DNA of 50,390 bases. It comes from Bacteroidaceae bacterium (lineage in GTDB: Bacteria > Bacteroidota > Bacteroidia > Bacteroidales > Bacteroidaceae). Positions within the stretch are counted from its first letter, which is position 1, and each line of letters opens with the position of its first letter. The notes under the pieces were generated by a model. That model saw only the letters and a program-made list of their open reading frames with translations, ran no database searches and was not told where the DNA came from. Shown piece after piece: positions 8,092 to 15,768 of this stretch. Made by a program: the position numbers and the translations under genes. The DNA lies in contig JAGAAL010000041.1 of NCBI GenBank assembly GCA_017615245.1, forward strand, positions 1 to 50,390. Direction: 5' to 3'.

Positions 8092-9456
8092 ATGACCAAA
8101 CGATACCTGCTACTGACCTTATGCTCGCTGGCAAGCATCATCGCTTCGGCGCAAACCAATCCTTTCGGCAACGCACTCGTGCCCGACATGATTGCCGATG
8201 CCAGCATTATTGAAGTCGACGGAACCTTCTACTGCTACGCCACCACCGACGGATACGGCCGCGGACTCGACACGTCAGGCCCGCCTGTGGTATGGAAGTC
8301 GCGCGATTTCGTCAACTGGAGTTTCGAGGGCACATATTTTCCCCAAGCATACAACGAGAAGTACTGGGCGCCGAGCAAGGCTGTTGCCTTCCGCGGCAAG
8401 TGGTACATCTACCCAACTGTCAACGGGTACATGTATCCGGCTGTGGCCGACAGCCCCGACGGACCGTTCCGACTCATCAAAGGCGACACGTTCACCGTGG
8501 AGAACCGCCTGTGGGAGCGCGATAATGTGCATGCCATCGACACGGAGATATTCATCGACGACGACGGCACACCCTACGCTTTCTGGGGAAGTCGTAATGT
8601 GGTGAGGCTGAAACCCGACATGGCCACCATCGACACCATGTATCAGACCATCCCCACACGTCGCACCGAGTATTCCGAAGGCCCAATCTTCTTCAAGCGG
8701 AAGGGCATCTACTACTACCTCTACACCATCGGCGGCGACGAGCGCTACGAGTACTACTACCAGATGAGCCGCACATCGCCCCTCGGTCCTTGGACAACCC
8801 CCGAGCACGACCTCATATGCACCACAAACATAGAGACAGGCGTCTTCGGCCCCGGACACGGATGCGTGTTCAACGTCAGCGGCACCGACGACTACTACCT
8901 GGCATTCCTAGAGTTCGGGCGCAGGAGCACCAACCGCCAGACCTATGTGAACCGCATGGAATTCAACGACGACGGAACCATCCGTCAGGTATGCGTCGAC
9001 CTGAACGGCGTAGGATATCTGCACAAGAACGCGAAGCCCGGGCAGCTGAAAATCGTCAGCGCAACAGCATCGTCCGAGGCACCCGACCTGAAGATACGCC
9101 ACAATCAGGACGAGCGATGCCAGCGCACAGAGACCTTCGTGCCCGAGTTCGCCATCGACAACTCCAACGGTTCGCGGTGGATGGCAGCCGACAGCGACCA
9201 AGGAGCAACGATGATGATAGACCTGGGCAAGACAGTCAAGATAGGCAGCAGCGAGATTGCCTTCGTTCGCCCCACAGCCGGCCATGCCTACATGCTCGAA
9301 GCATCGCGCGACGGGCTGAAGTGGGAGCGCATCGCCGTACACAGCCTTGAGAAACGTTCACCGCATTGCGACAAGATAGGCAAACGTTTCCGCTACCTCC
9401 GCGTCACCATCACCGAGGGTGTGAAAGGCATCTGGGAATGGAAAGTATATAAATAA
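8092..9456 (+). CDS. Secreted glycoside hydrolase family 43 protein with C-terminal discoidin-like (F5/8C) domain
   Basis: Predicted to cleave terminal arabinose, xylose or galactose residues from plant polysaccharide outside the cytoplasm. Signal peptide: MTKRYLLLTLCSLASIIASA, then Q. The five-bladed propeller of GH43 runs from about residue 23 to 315. The catalytic acids are visible: D36 (VPDMIADASI, general base), D150 (HAIDTEIF, pKa modulator) and E196 (YSEGPIFF, general acid). The last 130 residues (FVPEFAIDNSNGSRWMAADS through KGIWEWKVYK) look like an F5/8 type C carbohydrate-binding domain. No sus genes flank it, so the substrate is unresolved. Base composition is higher in G+C than in the neighbours. 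The GH43 subfamily cannot be set by eye. Confidence 0.88.
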   Translation: MTKRYLLLTLCSLASIIASAQTNPFGNALVPDMIADASIIEVDGTFYCYATTDGYGRGLDTSGPPVVWKSRDFVNWSFEGTYFPQAYNEKYWAPSKAVAFRGKWYIYPTVNGYMYPAVADSPDGPFRLIKGDTFTVENRLWERDNVHAIDTEIFIDDDGTPYAFWGSRNVVRLKPDMATIDTMYQTIPTRRTEYSEGPIFFKRKGIYYYLYTIGGDERYEYYYQMSRTSPLGPWTTPEHDLICTTNIETGVFGPGHGCVFNVSGTDDYYLAFLEFGRRSTNRQTYVNRMEFNDDGTIRQVCVDLNGVGYLHKNAKPGQLKIVSATASSEAPDLKIRHNQDERCQRTETFVPEFAIDNSNGSRWMAADSDQGATMMIDLGKTVKIGSSEIAFVRPTAGHAYMLEASRDGLKWERIAVHSLEKRSPHCDKIGKRFRYLRVTITEGVKGIWEWKVYK

Positions 9457-9493
9457 CATACAGCAAAACAATAAACTATCAATCACAAACGAT

Positions 9494-9727
9494 ATGGAAG
9501 ACCTAGACAAATGGTGGTCATCGCTCACCATCACACAAAAAGAGCGCATAGCAACGAAAGCCGCGCGCAAAGCCGGCGACGAAACCGCCGACGTACACTA
9601 CCCCGCTTGTTCAGCATGGTGGAACGCCATCGACGACGAACGCCGCCAATGGATCTACACCCACTGTACCGACACCCACGGACTCCTGCTCCCCATATGG
9701 AACGAAGGCAAGAGCATGAGCTACTGA
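9494..9727 (+). CDS. Small hypothetical protein, Trp-rich, 77 residues
   Basis: I do not recognise a named family. The protein is polar, with five Trp residues and two Cys (C39, C58), no signal peptide and no membrane segment. It carries a helical-looking N-terminal segment TITQKERIATKAARKAG. It begins 38 nt after the GH43 gene with ATG and ends at a strong terminator, and codon use matches the neighbours, so it is likely expressed. It resembles short Prevotella proteins of unknown function, but I cannot confirm this. Confidence 0.65.
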   Translation: MEDLDKWWSSLTITQKERIATKAARKAGDETADVHYPACSAWWNAIDDERRQWIYTHCTDTHGLLLPIWNEGKSMSY

Positions 9728-9766
9728 AAAAGAGATGCGAGCCGACATCGGTTCGCATCTTTTTTG
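9728..9766 (+). terminator. Strong Rho-independent terminator
   Basis: AGATGCGAGCCG (9733-9744), loop ACAT and CGGTTCGCATCT (9749-9760), with T6 after it and an A run before it, so it may work in both directions. Confidence 0.88.
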
Positions 9767-9778
9767 TTGCTAAATTAA

Positions 9779-9895
9779 CTGCTCCCCTAAGATAGGGGAG
9801 CTGTCATGTAATGACTGAGGAGTATGATTGTGATGTCCTTTGACATACGCCCCCGCCCTAACGGGCACCCCCTCTAACTTAGAGGGGGAACTTGT
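9779..9895 (+). repeat. Composite palindromic repeat, copy 1
   Basis: A left hairpin CTCCCCTAAGATAGGGGAG, a middle segment with GGAGTATGA and GACATACGCC, and a right hairpin CCCCCTCTAACTTAGAGGGG. The same order of parts is seen at 12301-12420 (inverted) and 12754-12876. Located between convergent gene ends. Confidence 0.75.
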
Positions 9896-9948
9896 CGAAA
9901 CACCTTTCAACTTTCAACTACTCTACACTCACAACTCTAAACTTCCCG

Positions 9949-10902
9949 CTAGTTCTGGTCAACCACCGGAGGATTGTCGTCACCGCCGCCGCCCGGCTCG
10001 TCGCCTCCGCCCGTGCCTGGGTCGGGATTCGTTCCGCCGTTGTCGCCACCAGTATCATCACCACCACCCGATGGAGGATTGTCGCCGCCACCTTGCTCTC
10101 CACCATTCTCCCCGCCGTTGTCGTCGCTATCTTCGGGTGTCGTGCTGCCGCCACCACTGCCGCCTGAGCCTGTCGAGCCACTGCCTGCCATGGCATGCTG
10201 GCGCACGTAGTCGATGTTGCGGTTCAGTCGGTTGATGAGCAGGGCGAAGGGCTGAGGTTCGTCGCTCACCACGGCGAAGGAGTTGAGCAGGAGGATGAGG
10301 GTGCGGTACTCGGGATAGAGGGCCTCACGCGCCTTCTTCACTGCCTGAGCCTCGGGAGCCGCATCATTGCGGGCGGTCATCTGCTGGCGGAGTTCCACCT
10401 CGATGGCAGCCAGGCGGGTCATGACGGCGGTCAGTCCCAATGTCTCGGCATCGGCCTGGAGCGACGGGGTGGCATTCCATTCGCCGCACATCTGCTCCAC
10501 CTTCGACCACTCAGAAATCATGTTCTCCGTGGGGTCGATGCGGTGCTTGCGCACGAACTCGTAGTATCGGTTGGCAGCCGCCTTCTTCTCCGTGTCGAAG
10601 TCCATGCGGCGGTAGGCATCCACCATGCCCTTCACGCCATAGATGAGCTGGTCGCCCTCCGCGTCGAGGCTGGAGATGGCTGCTGTCTCCTCCGCCTTCA
10701 GCTGCTGGGCATAGACATCGTCGAGCGCAATGTAACGGGCGCGGTAGCTCTCCAACTGGCGGGCCAGCTTGGCTGGTGCCGGATTCTGCTGGGTGAAAAA
10801 CTCGTCGAACTGGTCGAGCGTGTACTTGCCCACGCTGATGCACACGGCGTTGGTCGTCTCACGGAGTTTGAACTCCTGAACTAATTTCGCAATTGTTTCC
10901 AT
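9949..10902 (-). CDS. DUF6261-like protein with Gly/Asp/Pro-rich tail
   Basis: The 317-residue protein has an all-helical part (about residues 1-230) with short charged helices such as QQMTARNDAAPEAQAVKKAR, and no signal peptide or membrane segment. The layout resembles the Bacteroidetes family I know as DUF6261; that assignment is from memory of the pattern and not certain. From about residue 238 to the end the chain is low complexity (Gly, Asp, Pro, Asn, Ser), probably disordered, and the DNA there is G+C-rich and repetitive. A five-unit 42-bp tandem array lies just upstream (10985-11193). Function unknown. The start ATG at 10902 is the first good one after the array; no consensus promoter is visible. 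Confidence 0.65.
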   Translation of the reverse strand: METIAKLVQEFKLRETTNAVCISVGKYTLDQFDEFFTQQNPAPAKLARQLESYRARYIALDDVYAQQLKAEETAAISSLDAEGDQLIYGVKGMVDAYRRMDFDTEKKAAANRYYEFVRKHRIDPTENMISEWSKVEQMCGEWNATPSLQADAETLGLTAVMTRLAAIEVELRQQMTARNDAAPEAQAVKKAREALYPEYRTLILLLNSFAVVSDEPQPFALLINRLNRNIDYVRQHAMAGSGSTGSGGSGGGSTTPEDSDDNGGENGGEQGGGDNPPSGGGDDTGGDNGGTNPDPGTGGGDEPGGGGDDNPPVVDQN

Positions 10903-10984
10903 AATAAGAGTAATTTTAGATTAATAAAAAAATTGCCTATTTTTAGGGCGTATAAGCGCCGAAATGTTAAAATCCGAATGGCAT

Positions 10985-11193
10985 CCCACGGGGGTGGAGA
11001 CCCTCCCGACGGTGTCGGGAAGCTTTCCCACGGGGGTGGAGACCCTCTCGCATTGTCGGGAAGCTTTCCCACGGGGGTGAAGACCTTCTCCGCATTGTCA
11101 GGAAGCTTTCCCACGGGGGTGAAAACCCTCTCCGCATTGTCAGGAAGCTTTCCCACGGGGGTGAAAACCCTCCCGACGGTGTCGGGAAGGTTT
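10985..11193 (+). repeat. Tandem array: five units of 42 bp (one of 41)
   Basis: Units start at 10985, 11027, 11068, 11110 and 11152, each beginning CCCACGGGGGTG and ending GGGAAGCTTT, CAGGAAGCTTT or GGGAAGGTTT. Units 1 and 5 contain the inverted repeat CCCGACGGTGTCGGG; the middle units carry GCATTGTC instead. The array is direct, without spacers of unique sequence. It lies in the 331-bp gap between two minus-strand genes, upstream of the DUF6261-like gene, and is followed by a run of 10 G at 11197-11206. Confidence 0.93.
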
Positions 11194-11233
11194 CATGGGG
11201 GGGGGGCTGGCTTATTTCACCATCACCTTCTTG

Positions 11234-12253
11234 CTACCGCTCCAACTGCCAAGTATTATTACTGCCTTCCGGCTTTGTGAGCTTCAAGCTCTTCATGCCG
11301 TCGCCCGTCCACGATGCATCGGGATTCACCTTTCCGTCGATGTTCACGTCGCCGCTGCTTGTGTCTTCAGCACCTTTGCCAATCGGAGGCACAGTGCTGC
11401 CGTTGCCGCCCGTAGCCTTGAGGCTTGTGATACCATTGGTGATGGTGAGACTCTCGAACTTGCCATATTTTTTGCCAATCTTATCATATTCAAGCCAGCC
11501 TGAGCTACCGATAGCAGGAGCTTTTTTCCACGTAGATATAACTTCAATGTTGCCTCCCGTAATCAATATCTTGCCACAAGAGCCTCCAGTTACACTTCCT
11601 ATAGCAACTCCATTATCCGATTGGGCAATAATTTTGCCTCCTATAATTGTGATATCGCCACACTTAGCTTCAGTTCCTGCACCGATACATGCCGCTTCCA
11701 AACCAACAGAGGCATAAATCACACCACCCTCAATACGGATGTTGCCACAGTCGGCATTGTCGTTAACGAAGAGGCTTTCACCATTATTATAGATAATACT
11801 GCCGCCTCCGCCAATGCTTGCAGCTCTTTCTGCTCTAACGATGAGTATACCTGTATTGCCACGGATGGTGAGCGTTTTTCCCACAGGAACATAAATGCCG
11901 GGATAGCAAGAACCGAGAGGTCTCACAATATTCGTCGTGCCGTCGGCCAGTACGATGGTGGCATCGCCTTTACAGGTGACAGCTGGCCAACAAGGACTTC
12001 CAAAGACAGCAGCACCCATAATCGTATCGCCTTTGAACGTCACCGTTGCGCCATCGGCAATCGATATCTTCACATCTTCCTTCAGTCTACCCGTCACCAC
12101 ATCGCCGTCGTTCAACGTAAGGTCGGAAGTGACAGTAGACAAATCAACATTTGGCACCACTTCATCATCATCGTCCTCCGAGCAAGCCGCAAAGCCCATC
12201 ACGAGAGCCGCAGCCATCAGTAAGAAAAAGAATTTCCGTTTCATAAGCTTCAT
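11234..12253 (-). CDS. Surface lipoprotein with beta-helix-like Gly-rich repeats
   Basis: The N-terminus MKLMKRKFFFLLMAAALVMG, FAAC and then SEDDDDE shows a type II signal with lipobox Cys near residue 24. The acidic stretch right after the Cys is like the lipoprotein export signal of Bacteroidetes, so surface display is likely. The body has repeated short strands of the type ITIIGGKIIAQSDNG, ILITGGNIEVISTW and IRIEGGVIYASVG, as in right-handed parallel beta-helices of adhesins and carbohydrate-binding proteins. It ends with a ...DVNIDGKVNPDASWTG segment. Function is unknown; cell surface binding is inference. M4 (12244) is an alternative start. Composite repeats lie upstream. Confidence 0.75.
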   Translation of the reverse strand: MKLMKRKFFFLLMAAALVMGFAACSEDDDDEVVPNVDLSTVTSDLTLNDGDVVTGRLKEDVKISIADGATVTFKGDTIMGAAVFGSPCWPAVTCKGDATIVLADGTTNIVRPLGSCYPGIYVPVGKTLTIRGNTGILIVRAERAASIGGGGSIIYNNGESLFVNDNADCGNIRIEGGVIYASVGLEAACIGAGTEAKCGDITIIGGKIIAQSDNGVAIGSVTGGSCGKILITGGNIEVISTWKKAPAIGSSGWLEYDKIGKKYGKFESLTITNGITSLKATGGNGSTVPPIGKGAEDTSSGDVNIDGKVNPDASWTGDGMKSLKLTKPEGSNNTWQLER

Positions 12254-12300
12254 TTGTTTAAATAGTTAATACTATGTTATTTGGTTGTTTAGTAGTTTTA

Positions 12301-12420
12301 AACTCCTCCGCTAAGTTAGCGGAGGGGGACCGCCTTGGCGGTGGAGGCGTATGTCACAACGCTCATTCATACTCCTTCCCCCCTTCGGGGTACTTCCCCT
12401 AACTTAGGGGAAGAGCAGAG
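12301..12420 (-). repeat. Composite palindromic repeat, copy 2 (inverted)
   Basis: On the minus strand: TTCCCCTAAGTTAGGGGAAG, then GAAGGAGTATGA, GTGACATACGCC and finally a hairpin TCCGCTAACTTAGCGGA. Same order of parts as copy 1. The middle contains an extra small hairpin ACCGCC-AAGGCGGT. Confidence 0.75.
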
Positions 12421-12483
12421 AACTATCTTAGCGGGGCAGTCATTATTTTCACTCCCCACGAGGGCAAAGCACAAGAAAGCCCG

Positions 12484-12648
12484 TCACAGCCCCTCTCTGG
12501 GGCCGTAACGAGCCGCATATTGGTCGGCGACAGCTCGCCGATGTGTTGCAAAAATACTACATGGGGGGGGTAAAATCACTACATCATATCCTCTGCCGCC
12601 CGTGGCGTCAGACCTCAGAAGCGCGGATATGGATGCAAGATGAAGCAT
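12484..12648 (-). CDS. Possible 54-residue protein under an orphan promoter
   Basis: Begins MLHLASISALLRSDATGGRG and ends AARYGPREGL. The ATG at 12646-12648 lies about 15 nt after the expected transcription start of a consensus promoter (12670-12701), which is the main support. The frame runs through 8 consecutive C on the coding strand (codons for Pro-Pro-Pro) and through the hairpin at 12524-12541. I do not recognise the protein. The region could equally be a non-coding RNA. Confidence 0.3.
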   Translation of the reverse strand: MLHLASISALLRSDATGGRGYDVVILPPPCSIFATHRRAVADQYAARYGPREGL

Positions 12649-12669
12649 ATAGCTATCGGTTTTCGGTGG

Positions 12670-12701
12670 CAAAGATAATAAAACTTTCCGAAACCGCCAA
12701 A
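12670..12701 (-). promoter_or_regulatory. Orphan consensus promoter (TTTG-N20-TATCTTTG)
   Basis: On the minus strand TTTG (12698-12701), exactly 20 bp, then TATCTTTG (12670-12677). A perfect match to the Bacteroidetes housekeeping promoter, in a stretch without an obvious large gene downstream. Confidence 0.7.
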
Positions 12702-12753
12702 CGATTTCGGGGAAAATGTGAAGAAAAGAGGAAGAACAGAGTGGGAATAGCAG

Positions 12754-12876
12754 CTCTCCTCCTAAGATAGGGGGAGTACGCCGAAGGCGGGAGGGAGTAT
12801 GATTCCCCCAACGCTCTATCACACTCCTCCACCATAAATGGTCCCCCTCCCCTGTCTTAGGAGAGGAGCTTTGCAG
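12754..12876 (+). repeat. Composite palindromic repeat, copy 3
   Basis: CTCCTAAGATAGGGGGAG, a small hairpin CGCCGAAGGCG, GGGAGTATGA, CACACTCCTCCACCA, then CCCCTGTCTTAGGAGAGGAG. Parts are in the same order as in copy 1, with the most divergence in the middle. Confidence 0.7.
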
Positions 12877-12882
12877 GCACAC

Positions 12883-12909
12883 AAAAAAAGCGGGGGCTTA
12901 CACCCCCGC
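12883..12909 (-). terminator. Terminator of the beta-propeller gene
   Basis: On the minus strand GCGGGGG, loop and CCCCCGC (12890-12909), followed by T7 (12883-12889). Lies 120 nt after the stop codon at 13033. Confidence 0.82.
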
Positions 12910-12940
12910 CTGTAATATTCCGCCCCGTCGGGGCTTTCAT

Positions 12941-13031
12941 TCTACTCCCCGCCCTAAAGGGTTTCTGTCCCCCGATAACGGGGGAACCGAAGGGGGTGTA
13001 AAGACCATTGAGGGGCCAGGGGGAGGGTCTT
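12941..13031 (+). repeat. Fragments of C/G-block repeats
   Basis: Contains CCCGCCCTAAAGGG, CCCCCGATAACGGGGG and GGGGCCAGGGGGAGGG, the same style of short hairpins as the composite repeats, but without the middle segment. Confidence 0.5.
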
Positions 13032-13032
13032 C

Positions 13033-14340
13033 CTACTGATAGTCCACACGGAAGATGTTGACGGCGTTGCCGCCTCCGCCCGAGCGTCCCTGCGAGGTGG
13101 TGAAGATGTAGCGGCCGTCTTTCGAGATGTCGAGGCCCACGGGGTAGCTGTCTACGCTGATGTGGGCGATGACCTTCATTTCCTTGGCATCGACGACGTA
13201 GAGCGCGCTGGCGTTGTTGCACGCAGCGAAGATGTACTTTCCGCTAGGCGAGAGCTCGATGGTGCGTGCTCCGGTGCCGACCTTGCAGTTGGTCCATCCG
13301 GTGATCTGTCCCTGACGGTTCTTCATCTGACGGGCTGCGTCGATGAACTTGTCAAGCTCGATGCGCTGCACGTAGCCGCCGCCGTTGATGCTGAGATAGA
13401 GGTAGCCGTTCTTGATGACGAGGTGGCGCACGTTGGCCATCATGCCGAGCATGCGTCCCAGGTATTCTCCTCGCTGGAGGTCGATGACTGCAATGCCGCC
13501 TCCACCGCCCATACAGCCTACGAGGAGGTAGTGGCTGTCGGGCGTGAAGACGGTGCCTCGGAGGGCATATCCGCTTCCGTTGTCACGATCGACGGGCGTT
13601 GTGAGGCTGTAGTGGAGGTCGAGCTGATGGTCGACGATGAGCACCGACTTGTGGTGCCATTGACGGGGGTCGGGGCTGGATATGTCGATAAGTCCGACGG
13701 TGTTGTTTCCCCAATGGGCAATGGCCACGTAACGGCCGTCGGGCGAGGTGGCAATCATCTTGGGCAGCGGACCGGTCTCCATCAGACGGATAATCTTGTC
13801 GGTCTCAGTGTCGATGATGGCAACGGCCGAGGGGTCTTGGGCGTTGATGTCGTAGTTGCGGCGGTAGTATGGCACCCAGAGGTACTTGCCATTGTGTGAG
13901 AAGGTGCTCTCGACAGGTTTGCCGAAGAAAGTGTTGAGCGCGATGCCGCGACCGTTGTAATGTGTGAAGGGATAAAGTCCCGACGGCTTGCTCCAGAGCG
14001 CAGCATCGGCACGCTCGTCGAACTTATGGTTGATGACGGCGAGCTTCTTGAACCCGTCCATCGAATAAGCCACCGTCTTCGCTCCCTCGAGCGAGTTGAC
14101 GTAGAACTTCTTTCCCGAGGGGTGTACGTTGACCGACTTTGGTGAATGGATGTCGGCATCGTACGTATTGGGGTCGGTGCTCGAATAGGCTATCTTCTTG
14201 CCGATGAGCGTCACGGTGATGCGACCGTCGTCGGACTTCACCGTGGTCCCGATTTTCGGATGAACTACCTGGGCCGGTGCGCTAAGCGATACGCACAACA
14301 TAGCTAAAGACAAAAGGCTAATGACTGAAGACTTCATCAT
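13033..14340 (-). CDS. Secreted YncE-like beta-propeller protein
   Basis: The 435-residue protein has a signal peptide (MMKSSVISLLSLAMLCVSLS, APA) and repeated seven-bladed-propeller strands of the form SPDGRYVAIAHWGNNTVGLI, SPSGKYIFAACNNASALYVV and SKDGRYIFTTSQGRSGG. These are typical of YncE / cytochrome d1-like / 40-residue YVTN propeller proteins. No heme-binding CxxCH motif or catalytic signature is visible, so it is likely a binding or scaffolding protein in the periplasm or on the surface. It stands alone: a terminator lies downstream, and upstream is the end of the C1B peptidase gene 48 nt away on the same strand. It may therefore be the last member of that transcription unit. Substrate unknown. 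Confidence 0.8.
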   Translation of the reverse strand: MMKSSVISLLSLAMLCVSLSAPAQVVHPKIGTTVKSDDGRITVTLIGKKIAYSSTDPNTYDADIHSPKSVNVHPSGKKFYVNSLEGAKTVAYSMDGFKKLAVINHKFDERADAALWSKPSGLYPFTHYNGRGIALNTFFGKPVESTFSHNGKYLWVPYYRRNYDINAQDPSAVAIIDTETDKIIRLMETGPLPKMIATSPDGRYVAIAHWGNNTVGLIDISSPDPRQWHHKSVLIVDHQLDLHYSLTTPVDRDNGSGYALRGTVFTPDSHYLLVGCMGGGGGIAVIDLQRGEYLGRMLGMMANVRHLVIKNGYLYLSINGGGYVQRIELDKFIDAARQMKNRQGQITGWTNCKVGTGARTIELSPSGKYIFAACNNASALYVVDAKEMKVIAHISVDSYPVGLDISKDGRYIFTTSQGRSGGGGNAVNIFRVDYQ

Positions 14341-14388
14341 GATTTACTTTACTGTTTCGTTAATATTCACTATCCACTTTCCGTTTTT

Positions 14389-15768
14389 TCACTCTTCACT
14401 CGCGAACATAGGGTCCCAGCATGGCAGGAGTGTAGGCTTTTGCAATGCTGCATCGAGCACTTTCGGACTCAGATACTGCCTCTTCACCACCAGGCGGAAC
14501 ATGTAGGCATCAAACCATTCGTCGGTCATGATAAGGTGGCCGTGATGACCGTAGGATGCTCCCCATGAGTTCTCCACCTCCCACTTCAGCGGCTTGCCGT
14601 CGGCATCGAGGTCAACGGCCTTGAGCGTCATGGCATGCGACGAGCCCGAGTCGAACGACATGATGCGCTGACGCTTGTCCATGCCGAACGTAACGCCGAG
14701 GATGCTGCTGTAGTCGTAGTTGTCGAGCGAGAGCAGACCGCGCTTTCCGTCCAATTCCTTGTTCACGTCGCACGAGAAATACATCATCGTCGAATCCTTG
14801 ATGCTCTCAATGGCAGCAGCCTTGATTTCGTCCATCGGCAGGTTGAGATACAGCCAGTTGTGTCCGTCGTAGGTGTGACGGTCGTACTGAATCTCATAAG
14901 TTTTCCAGTACTCACGGGTCGGGTCGTTCATCAGCATCACATAGTCAGCATTGAGATCCTCCCCGATCAGCTCGGCATAGAACGACTGCGGCGTGTAACG
15001 CTTCGGAGCTGACAGATACTTGCCGTCAGAACCCTTCGGTGCCCACGAGAACTCAGTGACAGGCTGTCCCAGTCCGAGCACCAACATGTGGTAGATTTCG
15101 CTAAGCATCTTCTCCTTCAGTCGCAACAGCTCTGCCCCCTTGAGCTTGCTGTCGCGCAACAGCAAACCATCCTCACGCAACTTTCGCTTCACGAACGAGG
15201 TGAACTTGCTCGTGTTGTTCGCCGTATAGTTCTCGGGCATCACTCCCGACGGCACTACTCCATACTTCGTCACCAAGTCGGCAACACCCGTGAAAGTGCC
15301 GCCATCGCTCAGCGGATTCTTGAACAACCACTCGACTGTCTTGTCGTCCATCGGCAGATTCTTCGTGTCGATGATGGCCTGAAGAAACAGATTGGACTTC
15401 TCCAACTGGTCGTAGAAGAAGAGATATATCTGTGAAAACTCCAATCCTTCGAGCTTATCACGGTTGATGACTTTGCTGCGCAACACATTCAGTCCCGTGA
15501 AGAGCCAGCATCGTCCCGAACTCTTCTGGTCGGTGATGCCTTTCGATGGAACACTGTTGCTGAAATAGGTATCTATCTCGGCCTGATTATCCTGACTGAG
15601 CGCCAGACTCTTCACGTCCGTCACACTCAGCGCATTACGGATGGCACGGTCGGAGGCAGTCATCTTGTTTTCCGACTGAAACTTCTGCAACAGCTCATTG
15701 GATATACCTTGAGCCGAAAGCGTAGCACTCACGAAAAGGCTACTGATGAGAATTGTTAGTTGCTTCAT
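14389..15768 (-). CDS. Secreted C1B aminopeptidase (bleomycin hydrolase / PepC-like)
   Basis: Papain-fold cysteine aminopeptidase that trims amino acids from peptides. The catalytic triad is present: C87 in SSGRCWLFTG, H378 in GSSHAMTLKAV and N400 in VENSWG. The preceding Gln of the oxyanion hole (Q81 in TDQKSSG) is also there. Length 459 fits the family. Unlike classical cytoplasmic PepC, this one begins with a signal peptide (MKQLTILISSLFVSATLSAQ), so it acts in the periplasm or outside. Its start codon overlaps the end of the NhaC gene by 29 nt, which implies translational coupling. It ends the C10 / S41-like / NhaC / C1B row, so it probably works on peptides made by the C10 protease. Confidence 0.92.
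   Translation of the reverse strand: MKQLTILISSLFVSATLSAQGISNELLQKFQSENKMTASDRAIRNALSVTDVKSLALSQDNQAEIDTYFSNSVPSKGITDQKSSGRCWLFTGLNVLRSKVINRDKLEGLEFSQIYLFFYDQLEKSNLFLQAIIDTKNLPMDDKTVEWLFKNPLSDGGTFTGVADLVTKYGVVPSGVMPENYTANNTSKFTSFVKRKLREDGLLLRDSKLKGAELLRLKEKMLSEIYHMLVLGLGQPVTEFSWAPKGSDGKYLSAPKRYTPQSFYAELIGEDLNADYVMLMNDPTREYWKTYEIQYDRHTYDGHNWLYLNLPMDEIKAAAIESIKDSTMMYFSCDVNKELDGKRGLLSLDNYDYSSILGVTFGMDKRQRIMSFDSGSSHAMTLKAVDLDADGKPLKWEVENSWGASYGHHGHLIMTDEWFDAYMFRLVVKRQYLSPKVLDAALQKPTLLPCWDPMFASEE

Larger units (their letters stand above)
12254..13032. other. Repeat-rich 780-bp intergenic stretch
   Basis: Holds two composite palindromic repeats (12301-12420, 12754-12876), a further repeat fragment (12941-13031), a minus-strand terminator (12883-12909) and a consensus minus-strand promoter (12670-12701) with a possible short gene. 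There is also a perfect hairpin TCGGCGA-CAGC-TCGCCGA (12524-12541) and a run of 8 G (12563-12570). Confidence 0.8.

Noticed and set aside
10881-11156. Open frame across the first array (GKLPDNA repeats)
   Set aside because: Same reason: period divisible by 3, no start signal, and one 41-bp unit breaks the frame.
10985-11193. CRISPR array
   Set aside because: Units are contiguous with no unique spacers and no cas genes are present; the same holds for 39629-39838.
11197-11206. Run of ten G as a phase-variable switch
   Set aside because: It lies after the stop codon of the lipoprotein gene and is not within a promoter or frame that I can identify.
12857-13222. Minus-strand frame overlapping the propeller gene end
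   Set aside because: Shadow in another frame of the propeller gene continuing into repeats and the terminator.
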